DNA from: Prorocentrum cordatum
Taxonomy: Eukaryota; Sar; Dinophyceae; Prorocentrales; Prorocentraceae
Length of the DNA stretch: 64,000 nucleotides
Assembly (NCBI GenBank): GCA_963575745.1
Contig: CAUYUJ010019362.1
Location: 87,501-151,500 of the forward strand
Direction of reading: 5' to 3'
Shown: piece by piece, positions 10,931 to 20,868 of the stretch
How positions within the stretch are numbered: the first letter of the stretch is position 1
Layout of the letters: every line of letters starts with the position of its first letter
Program-made: the position numbers and the translations under genes
Notes under the pieces: model-generated
Told to the model about the DNA's origin: nothing
Seen by the model: only the letters and a program-made list of their open reading frames with translations
Databases searched by the model: none

Positions 10931-11723
10931 TGCACTGTTCGCGCGTCTCCTGTTTCCTTCCGCCCGCCTCTTCTCTCCTCCTGCCTCCCCGCGGGTCTGC
11001 GAACCGCGCAAGTGGTGCAACTCGTCGTGGGCTCCTGGGCGGTCCCGTTGAGTGGCGTTATACGGGGGTCCAAACGAAACATCGCCCTCCCCGCGGGGCT
11101 GCGAACTGCGCGTTTGGCGTCACTCGTCGTGGGTTCCTGGGTGATTCCGTAGAGGCGAACTGCGCAACCGGCGCCACTTTCGAGGGCTCTTGGTCTTTGT
11201 CCTGTGAATCATGCAACGTGCAGTCACCCCATGCTGTTTGCACAACACGTGACAGTTCTTGAATCATCCAGTACGGTCTTGGCCAACAGCTCGGGCCACG
11301 TGATGCAAATGAATTGACGCCGCAGGGTAATTAGTCGGTTGACTTCTGACCAGTATGTCAAACTCTTCCGATCGCAAGCGTGGGCGCGGGCGCAAGCGGG
11401 GGGCGGCCGTTGGCGGGTGCGGAGCCGTGCGCTCCTTGCTCCTTCTGCGTCTCCTGGTGCTGCTCACGCTCATGCGATTGCTCTCCTCCTCTTCCCGCCT
11501 GGCAATCGCGCTGTTGCTGCTCTTCACGCTCATGATGCTGCTCCTGTTCCTCCTCTCCCTTGCGTGCTCATCATGCCGCTGCGCCTCGTTCCTCTTCCTG
11601 CTCACCCTCCGCGTCCCATCCCCCTCTGCCCCCCCCCTGTTGTCCGACTCTCGTGCATCTCTCCTGCGGTATCTCCACGTCGCGCGCAGCGATTTGGATG
11701 TGGAGCACGTGCTCTCTCTAGTG

Positions 11724-11880
11724 TGAAGTCGGGCTTGTCCCTCCACAGCAGGAACATGTTCAACATGGTAAAACAATACTCTGGGGACGATGGTTTGACT
11801 ACTGTTGCATATGTGCTGGATATGTTTTGAGCCTTGTCCGTCGTCCCAAATCCGCCTGTAGGAGGACATGCCCGACCTAA
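11724..11880 (+). mobile_element. F1 TIR element, copy 2 (157 bp)
   Basis: Begins TGAAGTCGGGC and ends GCCCGACCTAA. The 8-bp flank CTCTAGTG is perfectly duplicated (11716-11723 and 11881-11888). Element plus one TSD is 165 bp, a multiple of three. Removing it fuses the open frame on the left to about 100 nt of open frame on the right, so it may also act as an intron, although the flanking protein is not recognised. Confidence 0.85.
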
Positions 11881-12061
11881 CTCTAGTGTTGGCCTCACGG
11901 CGGCTCAAAGGTAATGCAATGGGGTTCTTGCCAGTGGATCTTTGGAGTAGGCATCCAGCTATTGTTACCAATATTGGCATGGGTTGATGTCCAATGTGAC
12001 GTATATGTCAATTGCCATGTGCAGCCAAATTGTTTGGTATGTGTTTGTTGCTTTGGCAGGG

Positions 12062-12145
12062 GCGATGGCGGAAAGTGGTGAGAACGTGGCGTTCCTGGCG
12101 ATCGCGCGGGTCAGCGACAAGGCTGGCGGCGCGTGGTTTGCTCCT
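12062..12145 (+). CDS. Possible N-terminal exon, longin-like (uncertain)
   Basis: After TTTGGCAG a short frame starts at an ATG and reads MAESGENVAFLAIARVSDKA. Hydrophobic beta-strand-like N termini ending in ARVSDK resemble longin-domain (VAMP/SNARE-type) proteins. The next exon was not found and the donor is ambiguous. This is a suggestion from a short match only, and a chance frame is possible. Confidence 0.22.
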
Positions 12146-13559
12146 TTGGCAGGAGCTCCTCCGACTTGGCTCGGGCAGTGTAGAACCAGGGGTGAGGGGT
12201 CAGGACCTCTCCTGGGGGGCGTGCTTGCCAGATTCTCGAATCCAACCGTGGCCGCGAGAGCGCCGTCCGACGCGCCAAAGGCCGGGGACATTAAAACATT
12301 TCGACCATCGAATCTCCGTCGAAGACGACGACGGCGAGGAGCGCAGGCGTCTCAAGATCTGCGGCTACCGTAGGCACACCAAAGAAGAAGTTGGTCTGCC
12401 AACGGGCGTCCCACGGTGATGTGTTCATCTCCCGATGGGGCCGTAAAGCCCTGAGGCACCTTGGCGGATTTGCACTGCATTTGTTGGAGCAAGATTTCTC
12501 ATCGTGTGCGCATGATGTGCAGAGCATCGGCACCATCGTGTGGCTCGTGCGCACAGTGGGCTGGCTCCAGTGGGCCACGTGGCTCGAGGTGGGACTGCCG
12601 ACGATGAGAGTTGATGGTGCAGAGTGGGATAAGTGGCCGATGCATGAAGGGGTTGTGCCCTGCTACGTGCCTCTCTGCATTTCGTCCAGATCCGCACAGG
12701 TAGCGATTGCATGGCTCACGGTGCGAGATGACCCGACCTCTACGTCTGTGGGTGGCCTTGAGGTGCGTTCGGTTCCAGGTATCGCACCTCGCTTTATCTT
12801 CTTAGCATGGCGTATCGTTTTACCGTTTTCTTTCCGTCACGTCTTTATCATAGCACAGTCCACGAACATGTATGCATTATCGTTGTTTGATTGGGGAGTG
12901 GGACCCAGGAGGTCACTGGAAACCTCTGGGGACGAGGCAAGAACAGAAAAGTTCGATCCTCGGCGAGGACCCCCTTTCCGACCCCTCGAAGAGGAAGAGC
13001 CGTTCAAGATCAGTCTTCTAATCGTCTTGGTGCCCATGTGGCCCAGGTGCTCCTCCTGGGCCGACGTTCCGACGGGCCCGGGGCTCGAAAAGGCACTCCA
13101 GAGGCCGAACCCCAACGGACACCCGCAATGCAATTGGCGCGTCACGCATGTATTTCTTCACTCGCATGGCTGCGCGTGGACGCACCCTGTGGCACCCCCC
13201 CGAGGTGCATGCGCACTGGGCCTCCATGGAGCCGCGTACGATGCTTCTTCTGTCTGATGTAACCGTTGTGAGTGGACATGAAAGCCCTCTTATGCATAAC
13301 ATATAGGATCGTGCTCACGGAACATTTCTGCGCGAGTTTGGGCGCAGCATGGCGGCGCGATTGTGCGTGTGCAACGGCGTCACACGCGAGCGCCATGTGT
13401 GTGGCGAACGCATTTGATACAGCTCCGCGTGCGCAGTCGTACCGTTATGGTGTGGCGACGCTCGCGCGGCAATGTCTTACAAGAACGAAGCCAATTCCCA
13501 GAAAAACAGGAACTTTCGCAACCGGGTTTTCTCGATATTTGCGCAAGTTTAAACGACGC

Positions 13560-14575
13560 GGGCAAAATTTAAGTGACGCCCCCATGGGCGGCCTAATTCA
13601 GCCGTGCCTCGGGCATGGCCCCTGGGTGCGCTTTTCCCCGGAAATCCAGAGACGCGCGTCTACTCGTGCAAGGTTACGAGTACTTCGAGAAGCGGTCCGA
13701 GTGGCTGCATTGCATCAAGCCTGGCAAGGATGCAAAGATGCGCCCGTGCAAGAACACGAGTCTTCCGGCACGTGTAATGCGGGCGGTTCTCTTAGAGGTA
13801 TTGCTCATTATGCTCAAGCACGTCGACGACTTGAAGATCGTTGGGCGCAAGGAGCACGTAGACTTTGATTGGTCACATCGAGGGCGTTTTCGGCAAAATG
13901 CAAAGTGATTGCGACGATTTCACCAGGTGCGGTGTCCACCAAAACCGCAGCTCCGATGGTGCAGTGGCGCTTGGCCAAGACAAGTACACCGACGCGCGGA
14001 TCTCAATATCAGGCACGTTCGCTTAGTCAAGTCGAAGGCCGACGATCCGGCCGAAGGTCCACTCCCGAACCTCTCTACCTCCCTCCTCGGAGCAGCCGCG
14101 TATGCGCTGGTCGCGCAATGCCACGCCGCCGTCTACATCGTCGCGCTGCAACGAGCCAGGAACAAACTGCTCATCCAGCATGCGATGCAGTTCATGTTCG
14201 TTGTTCTGGCCATGCAGAACATCAAGGCGCGCGTCGTCTTTCCTGCGATGGAGTGCGCGGGCCAGATCTGCGCACGCAGCGACGTTTCGTCCAATCGTGA
14301 GGAGAAGGCAGGATGCGGCATGGTTGGCTCCGTATACATGCGTTTGGGCAAGTGTCGCAGTATTGGTAAACATATTCGCCACTTGATCGACGCCGCGAGC
14401 CGATCGCGCAAACTTGTGTGTGTGGATCTCCCTTCGTCTCCGAGCTGCTCGCAGCATGTGGAGCAGCAGACGGCCTACAGGCGCACGCCATGATGCTCCC
14501 CGAGATGGTGTGCGGACCCGCTTCAGCAGTTGAGATCGGGAGGTTGAGGGAGGAGGGAGGCGACGCTGCGCTGGC
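13560..14575 (+). pseudogene. Decayed Ty1/copia-type reverse transcriptase and RNase H
   Basis: Four collinear fragments in shifting frames look like a copia pol 3' end. About 13655-13870 has YEYFEKRSEWLHCIKPG and then HVDDLKIVG, which matches the copia RT YVDD box with Tyr replaced by His. About 13873-14025 has HIEGVFGKM and CGVHQN. About 14030-14440 has LLGAAAYAL and QICARSDVSSNREEKAG, an RNase H-like segment. About 14430-14570 has ELLAACGAADGLQAHAMML. At least three frameshifts separate the fragments, so it is inactive. No LTRs were identified. The composite element at 14618 begins about 40 bp after the last recognisable residues. Confidence 0.6.
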
Positions 14576-14617
14576 CGACCTCGTCGTCGTGGCGGCATGT
14601 CTGTTTTTGTCCCAACC

Positions 14618-16025
14618 ATCCTGTGGTGTTGGGTCCTCGTTTTGAAGAATCGGTCCCCGCGTTCCTTGTCCTCCTCCTCCTCCTCCTCCTCCTCCTTCTC
14701 CTCGCCCTCCTCCCTCCAGGGTTCGCATGCCTCCCCACCACCCATTTCGGCACACCCCTCACACGCTTCGTGGCCCCATAGGGAGCTCCACCGATGGCCC
14801 CAATGGCTGCGTTCGCATGCCCCCCCACCACCAATTTCGGCACACCCCTCACACGTTTCGTGGCCCCATAGGGAGCTCCACCGAAGGCCCCAGTGGCTGC
14901 GTTCGCATGCCTCCCCACCACCCATTTCGGCACCCATAGGGGGGCTCCACCGAAGGCCCCACTGGTTGCGGTCGCATGCCTCCCCACCACCCATTTCGGC
15001 ACACCCCTCACACGTTTCGTGGCCCCATAGGGGGCTCCACTGAAGGGCCCCAATGGCTGCGTTCGCATGCCCCCCCCACCACCTATTTCGGCACACCCCT
15101 CACACGTTTGTGGCCCCATAGGGATCTCCACCGAAGGCCCCAGTGGCTGCGTTCGCATGCCTCCCCACCACCCATTTCGGCACACCCATCACACGTTTCG
15201 TGGCCCCATAGGGAGCTCCACCGAAGGCCCCAGTGGCTGCGTTCGCATGCCTCCCACCGCCCATTTGGGCACACCCCTCACACGCTTCGTGGCCCCATAG
15301 GGAGCTCCACCGAAGGCCCCAGTGGCTGCGTTCGCATGCCTCCCCACCACCCATTTCGGCACACCCCTCACACGTTTCGTGGCCCCATAGGGAGCTCCAC
15401 CGAAGGCCCCAGTGGCTGCGTTCGCATGCCTCCCCACCACCCATTTCGGCACACCCCTCACACGTTTCGTGGCCCCATAGGGAGCTCCACCGAAGGCCCC
15501 AGTGGCTGCGTTCGCATGCCTCCCCACCACCCATTTCGGCACACCCCTCACACGTTTCGTGGCCCCATAGGGAGCTCCACCGAAGGCCCCAGTGGCTGCG
15601 TTCGCATGCCTCCCCACCACCCATTTCGGCACACCCCTCACACGTTTCGTGGCCCCATAGGGAGCTCCACCGATGGCGGCACACCCCTCACACGCTTCGT
15701 GGCTAGGGAGCTCCACCGAAGGCCCCAGTGGCTGCGTTCGCATGCCTCCCCACCACCCATTTCGGCACACCCCTCACACGTTTCGTGGCCCCATAGGGAG
15801 CTCCACCGAAGGCCCCAGTGGCAGGGTCCGCATGCCTCCCCACCACCCATTTCGGCACACCCTTCACACGTTTCGTGGCCCCATAGGGAACTCCACCGAA
15901 GGCCCCAGTGGCGCGGTGCCTATGAGAAGAGGGGCCTAGTTTGCGTGCCCCCTCCTTCGTCTCATATCCGCGCGGTACTCGCAGCTGCATATGGTTGGGT
16001 CCTTCGCCAGGCTAATTTTTCGGCC
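14618..16025 (+). mobile_element. Composite element 1 (leader, CTCC tract, 90-bp satellite, terminal segment)
   Basis: Starts with the leader CCCAACCATCCTG (and GTGTTGGGTCC, which forms a hairpin with it), then CTCC repeats, then the 90-bp satellite. It ends with CATATGGTTGGGTCC and CTTCGCCAGGCTAATT. Composites 2 and 3 share the same order of parts. Exact boundaries are uncertain by about 20 bp; the two ends share the inverted motif CCCAACCAT / ATGGTTGGG. No protein is encoded. Confidence 0.7.
14728..15915 (+). repeat. 90-bp satellite, array 1
   Basis: About thirteen monomers with the consensus order TTTCGGCACACCCCTCACAC, GTTTCGTGGCCCCATAGGG, AGCTCCACCGAAGGCCCCAG, TGGCTGCGTTCGCATGCC, TCCCCACCACCCA. 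One monomer (about 14930) and one (about 15670) carry deletions. Because 90 is divisible by three, both strands stay open for hundreds of codons; these frames are artefacts. Confidence 0.95.
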
Positions 16026-16817
16026 CTGACCATGGACCACGCGCCACCAATGGTGGCTGGCAGACCACCAATGGTGGCTGGCAGACCACCGATGCTATCA
16101 GAGAAGGGCATGACAGGCCACCAACGGTGGCTGGCAAACCTGCTGCGCACCAAACAATTATCCGACATGCTGCGGTGCGACACCCGCGACATGAAAGCCG
16201 ACCCCGTTACGTAGGGAATTACCATCCAGGAATTCACCCTCAGCACCATGGATGGGAAGCCCGCCCACGCACAACCGACGGTGCGGTTGGGCGGGGAGTT
16301 GCACAAGAAAGCGGCGCCGAGCTTACATCGCAACGACTTGAACGAGGATATCGACAACGCAGGCCAAGTTACCTTTCGCTGCGTTCCTTCGTCTCATATC
16401 CGCGCGGTACTCGCAGCTGCATATGGTTGGGTCCTTCGCCAGGCTAATTTTTCGGCCCTGACCATGGACCACGCGCCACCAATGGTGGCTGGCAGACCAC
16501 CAATGGTGGCTGGCAGACCACCGATGCTATCAGAGAAGGGCATGACAGGCCACCAACGGTGGCTGGCAAACCTGCTGCGCACCAAACAATTATCCGACAT
16601 GCTGCGGTGCGACACCCGCGACATGAAAGCCGACCCCGTTACGTAGGGAATTACCATCCAGGAATTCACCCTCAGCACCATGGATGGGAAGCCCGCCCAC
16701 GCACAACCGACGGTGCGGTTGGGCGGGGAGTTGCACAAGAAAGCGGCGCCGAGCTTACATCGCAACGACTTGAACGAGGATATCGACAACGCAGGCCAAG
16801 TTACCTTTCGCTGCGTT
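15954..16817 (+). repeat. Exact 432-bp tandem duplication
   Basis: Copy 1 is 15954-16385 and copy 2 is 16386-16817. Peptides translated from both copies are identical over 131 residues, so the event is recent. Each copy holds the composite-element end segment and tandem ACCAATGGTGGCTGGCAG units. No gene is recognised. Confidence 0.9.
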
Positions 16818-18053
16818 TCCCCAACTGCGTTCGCGAATAAAACGTCAGAGGGGCACGGCGCGAACTGTGATCGCGAATGCGACGCGGCCGCCAGCTATCT
16901 AGTATCTACTACAGGTACCTCGGCTGCAATACTGTTCCTTCTCAGAGAGGGAGAGAACCGCGTAAACTCGCATGTCGTGAATTGTGTTTGCGAAGGCGAC
17001 GCAGTCAATCTGTGATTGGTCGGTGGTCGTCTCGAGCCGTGTTCGAGAGGCAGCAGGTGAGTTGTCAGTTTGTTTGCGCTGCCAGCTGTCTGCTGCCATT
17101 GTAATGCTTGTTTGCCCGTTGTGGCTTGTTGGCTTCGTCCGGCAGTTGCCGCAACTGTCCATGGTTTCTTCGTTGTTTTTTGTTGGCCGTCGCGACGTAT
17201 TGCCTCCGGGCTACCAACGACACGACGGACCCGCGTGAACACCAGACTCCGACGGGGTTGCAGGGACGAACCTTTTGTTGGCTTCCTTTTGTCTCAAGGC
17301 ACCGTGCCGCGCCCGCATTACAGTCGTTTCAGACACCTTGCTGTGCAGCCGCTTCACACAAACAGCATCGCTTCCACCCTACGGTTTACATTGCATTCTC
17401 TTCCCGCGGGGCGGAGGAGGGCGGACGCGCGGCGCCCACCGTGGGGCATGAAAGCGGGGGGGGGGGGCGAAGGAAGGAAAGAGGGGCAGAGGCGGAGGCA
17501 GGAGGAGGAGGAGGAGGAGGAGGAGGAAATGGAAGCAAAGGAGGAGGAGGCGGAGGAGGAGGGGGTCAAGGCGAAGGAGTGGGACGGAAAGAGGGCGAAG
17601 GAGGAGGTCGGGGTGGAGGCAGACGCGCAGGAGGGCGCGGAGGTGGCGCCTCGTATGTCACAGCTCCGCGTGCGGTGCCCATCGCGCCTCGCAGAGGCCA
17701 GGGGGCCATCTTGGCAGCATCTTCCAGAGAGGCCCAGTAGTACACAGGCAGGATCGGAGACGATTGAGGGGAAGGAGTCTTGCGACTGACTCGTTTTCAG
17801 TTCTGCGTGTGTGGTCCGAGCTCGCTACTAGGATTTGTTGATTGGGAGCGTGCGCGGGTAGGCGGAAATGCACCTGCGTTTCCTCACAAGCCAGGACTTG
17901 ATGGTTCGAGGGATACGGACGTGCTTGATATCCCGCGAAGCCGCCCCGAAACGCCCAGTGCCAGCACCATCCCTGGCCCGATGTGTGACCATCCTTCCTC
18001 CGACCTCGGCGTCGCCGGCCGCGATGTGATGAGCGGGGGCGCGATCATTTCAG
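16818..18053. other. Interval with GGAG tract, no gene resolved
   Basis: Holds a GGAGGA-rich tract at about 17490-17680. The Glu/Gly-rich frames there are low complexity. No other exon could be supported. Confidence 0.4.
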
Positions 18054-18163
18054 CGACCGCGCCGGAGGCTGTCCTGGCCAGCTGCTTCGACAACGCCGCG
18101 CTCGCAGAGGAGAAGCAGGGCTTCGAGAGCGCCCTGGTGCGCCCCGGGCGGAGCGGGGAGCAG
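18054..18163 (+). CDS. Candidate internal exon, unknown protein
   Basis: Between a TTTCAG acceptor and a GAGCAG/GTCAGC donor lies a 110-nt open frame with G or C in most third positions. It encodes APEAVLASCFDNAALAEEKQ and a few more residues. Composition fits a dinoflagellate exon. No family is recognised and neighbouring exons were not found. Confidence 0.3.
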
Positions 18164-18489
18164 GTCAGCCCATGGGGTCGGTTTTCGGCAGGCCCGCGTC
18201 GCGCTGACGCGGCGGCGACGCCCTTGTGGGCGTTCAAGGTTAGACTTAAGAAGTTAGAGGATCGCCAGGGACGGGCTTCCTCTCAAAAGCGGGACGCCTC
18301 ACCGAAACCCTCCCCGACGGGTTCCAGGAGTTGTTGTTGAACATTATTTCTTCTTAAGAATAATTATTGTTGGGACCCCTGGTGCGCGACCCCCCCGCCG
18401 CGCCTAGGCCGCAGCCACATTTTCATCATTTTCGTGAGGAAGTCTCAGGCAAAACGATTGGTACCGGATCCGGTTTTTTGTTGACGCTC

Positions 18490-19115
18490 GTTTTCCCTTG
18501 CAAAAAACAATAGAAAATGAAAATTCTTGTTCTTACTTGATCAAATTGCAAGAATCCCTTGCAAAAAATAAGGTAAAGTGGACATTCGTGCGCGCAAGAC
18601 GAAATCCTTCCAAAACCTTAGGTTTCGTAGCGATTTTAACATAAAAACATCAAAAACCCAATGGTTTTTTAAGAAAAAATTGTCAAAATGTCCTTCCGCG
18701 CGCGCTGTCCGAATCCCACAAAACCAATGGTTTTTCAACATTTATGTTACATGAGCTCGCGCGAGCTACTTTTTCTTGTTCTAACATAATCAAATTTCAA
18801 TAATCCCTTGCAAAAAATAAGGTAAAGTGGACATTCGCGCGCGCAAGACGAAATCCTTCCAGAACCTTAGGTTTCGTAACGATTTCAACATAAAAACATC
18901 AAAAAGCCAATGGTTTTTCAAAAAAAAATGTCCAAATTTCATCCCGCGCGCGCTGTCCGACTCCCACAAAACCAATGGTTTTTCAACATTTATGTTACAT
19001 AAGCTCGCGCGAGCTACTTTTTCTTGTTCTTACATAATCAAATTTCAACATCCCTTGCAAAAAAAAAGTAAAGTGGACATTCGCGCGCGCAAGACCAACA
19101 AAAAACACGACGATC
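18490..19115. repeat. AT-rich island of three tandem units of about 248 bp
   Basis: The marker CCCTTGCAAAAAA occurs at 18556, 18805 and 19052, giving periods of 249 and 247 bp, plus a partial unit near 18496. Units contain GGTAAAGTGGACATTCG, AACATAAAAACATCAAAAA and a GAGCTCGCGCGAGCT palindrome. Composition is far more AT-rich than the neighbourhood. Confidence 0.9.
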
Positions 19116-19492
19116 TCAGGAACTTGCCCCAAAAATGTGACCAACTCCGCTCTCTCTGTCTCTCTCTCTGTCTGCTCTCTGTCTCTCTCTCTGTCTGTCT
19201 GTGTCATGTATTGTATGTCACAATTGCAGGATGCTGGGCACACGCGCGCCCCGAATAAGTGACCAAGTTCTGTGGGTGTGTACCCCACGCCAGTGTAGTA
19301 GCCACGGTCGTCCGCACGCCACGAAGTGAAGTGTCCCAACGTCATAGGGCGGGAAGCTGGGTTTGGGTGGTCGCGAAGAGTCGTTTGGATATTTGGTAGA
19401 GCTTGAACTGCCCCCCCACGAAGTGGGGGTATTGTCTCGCGTCGCATGAAAACCCTGGCACTGGTGAGAACACTGAGCGTTCGGGTAAAATG

Positions 19493-20240
19493 ATTGTTGT
19501 TGTTGTTGTTGTTGTTGTTGCTGCTGTTGTTGGTGTTGTTGGTGTTGTTGTTGTTGTTGTTGGTGTTTTTGTGTGGTTGTTGTTGTTGGTGTTGTTGTTG
19601 GTGTTGGTGTTGTTGTTGCTGTTGCTGTTGCTGGTGCTGTTGCTGTTGTTGTTGTTGTTGTTGTTGTTGTTGGTGTTGTCGTTGTTAATGTTGTTGGTGT
19701 TGTTGTTGTTGTGGTTGTTGTGTGTTGTTGTTGGTGTTGCTGGTGTTGTTGTGGTTGTTGTTGGGTTTGCTGTTGTTGGTGGTGTTGTTGTTGGTGGTGT
19801 TGTGGTTGTTGTGGTTGTTGATGTTGTTGGTGTTGTTGTTGGTGGTGGTTTTGTTGCTGTTGGTGGTGTTGTTGTTGTTTTTGTTGTTGGTGTTGGTGTT
19901 GTTGCTGTTGCTGTTGGTGGTGTTGTTGTTGTTGTTGGTGTTGTTGTTGTTGCTGTTGTTGATGTTGTTGTTGTTGTTGTTTGGTTGATGTTGGTGTTGG
20001 TGTTGTTGGTGTTGGTGTTGTTGTTGTTGCTGTTGTTGTTGTTGTTGTTGTTGTTGTTTGTTTGTGTGTTTGTGTGTTTGTTTGTTTGTTTGTTTGTTTG
20101 CTTGTTTGTGTTGTGTTGTGTTGTGCTGTTTTGTTGTGTTTTGGGTTGTTTGGGTTTGTTTTGTTTTGTTTTGTTTTGTTGTTGTGGTTGTTGTTTGTCT
20201 TGCTGCTGTTGTTGTTGTTGTTCTGTTTTGCTTGTATTCG
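19493..20240. repeat. GTT trinucleotide microsatellite
   Basis: About 750 bp of GTT with GGT, GCT and GTTT variants. The Val/Leu- or Gln/Asn-rich frames are repeat artefacts. Confidence 0.95.
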
Positions 20241-20804
20241 CCGTTTGGGGGGGGAAGCTGGTCCCAAGCGAACCCTGGGCTCGCGAAGGTCAGACGCCCC
20301 CTCGAGGGCACGTCTCCCGGGGGCAATGTGCGGGGTCGATCGGCTCAGAGCTCAGGGGTGGAGGGACACGTCGGCCCCCCATCGCCCGCTCACCGCAGGC
20401 AGGGGCCCGGCAGCCCACCCCGCCGAGGAGCGTGCGGACTTGTGACGGGGGGCCTGTTGCCGCCCTGTCGGCGAGGTGTGTTCCGACTCCAGGCAAATGT
20501 CTTGTTCCCCTCTGGCCCAGTCCCCCTCCCCCCCCTATCGTTGACCCTCCTGTCCGCGCCGCCTCGACGCGACGCGACGGCGACCTCCTCGCCCTCCTCG
20601 CCCTCCGCCCTCCTCGTCCTCCTCGCCCTCCTCGCCCTCCTCTCCCTCCTCCTCCTCCTCCTCCTCCTCCTCCTCCTCCTTCTCCTCCTCGGGGTGCGGG
20701 CGTTCGAGGCTGCACGCCCTCCCGGGGGCCCGTCGCGGGCCCCCGGGGCCCACAGGGAGGGGCCCCCCGGCGTGAGATCTGCGGCAGGGGGGCGGGGGCC
20801 TCTC

Positions 20805-20868
20805 TTGGCATCGCTCGGACGTGTGCATGTTTTCTCGGCGAGAGCCATCGAGGACCATCCTGGACCAT
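20805..20868 (+). mobile_element. F7 TIR element, left half (split by composite 2)
   Basis: GGCATCGCTCGGACGTGTGC followed by TTTCTCGGCGAGAGCCATCG matches the left halves of the intact copies at 43300 and 63671. The remainder of this copy appears about 2 kb away at 22932-22992, so composite 2 is inserted into it. Confidence 0.75.

Noticed and set aside
14976-16214. Forward open frame of 412 codons with 30-residue PPHHPFRHTPHTFRGPIGSS-type repeats
   Set aside because: It follows the 90-bp satellite exactly, and both strands are open over the same array because 90 is a multiple of three. There is no start context, domain or codon bias.
15954-16817. Tandem 432-bp copies as LTRs of a retrotransposon
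   Set aside because: They abut with no internal domain between them, and lack TG...CA ends.
19218-20267. Gln/Asn/Thr-rich protein of about 350 residues on the minus strand
   Set aside because: Translation of the GTT microsatellite; no unique sequence apart from the flanks.
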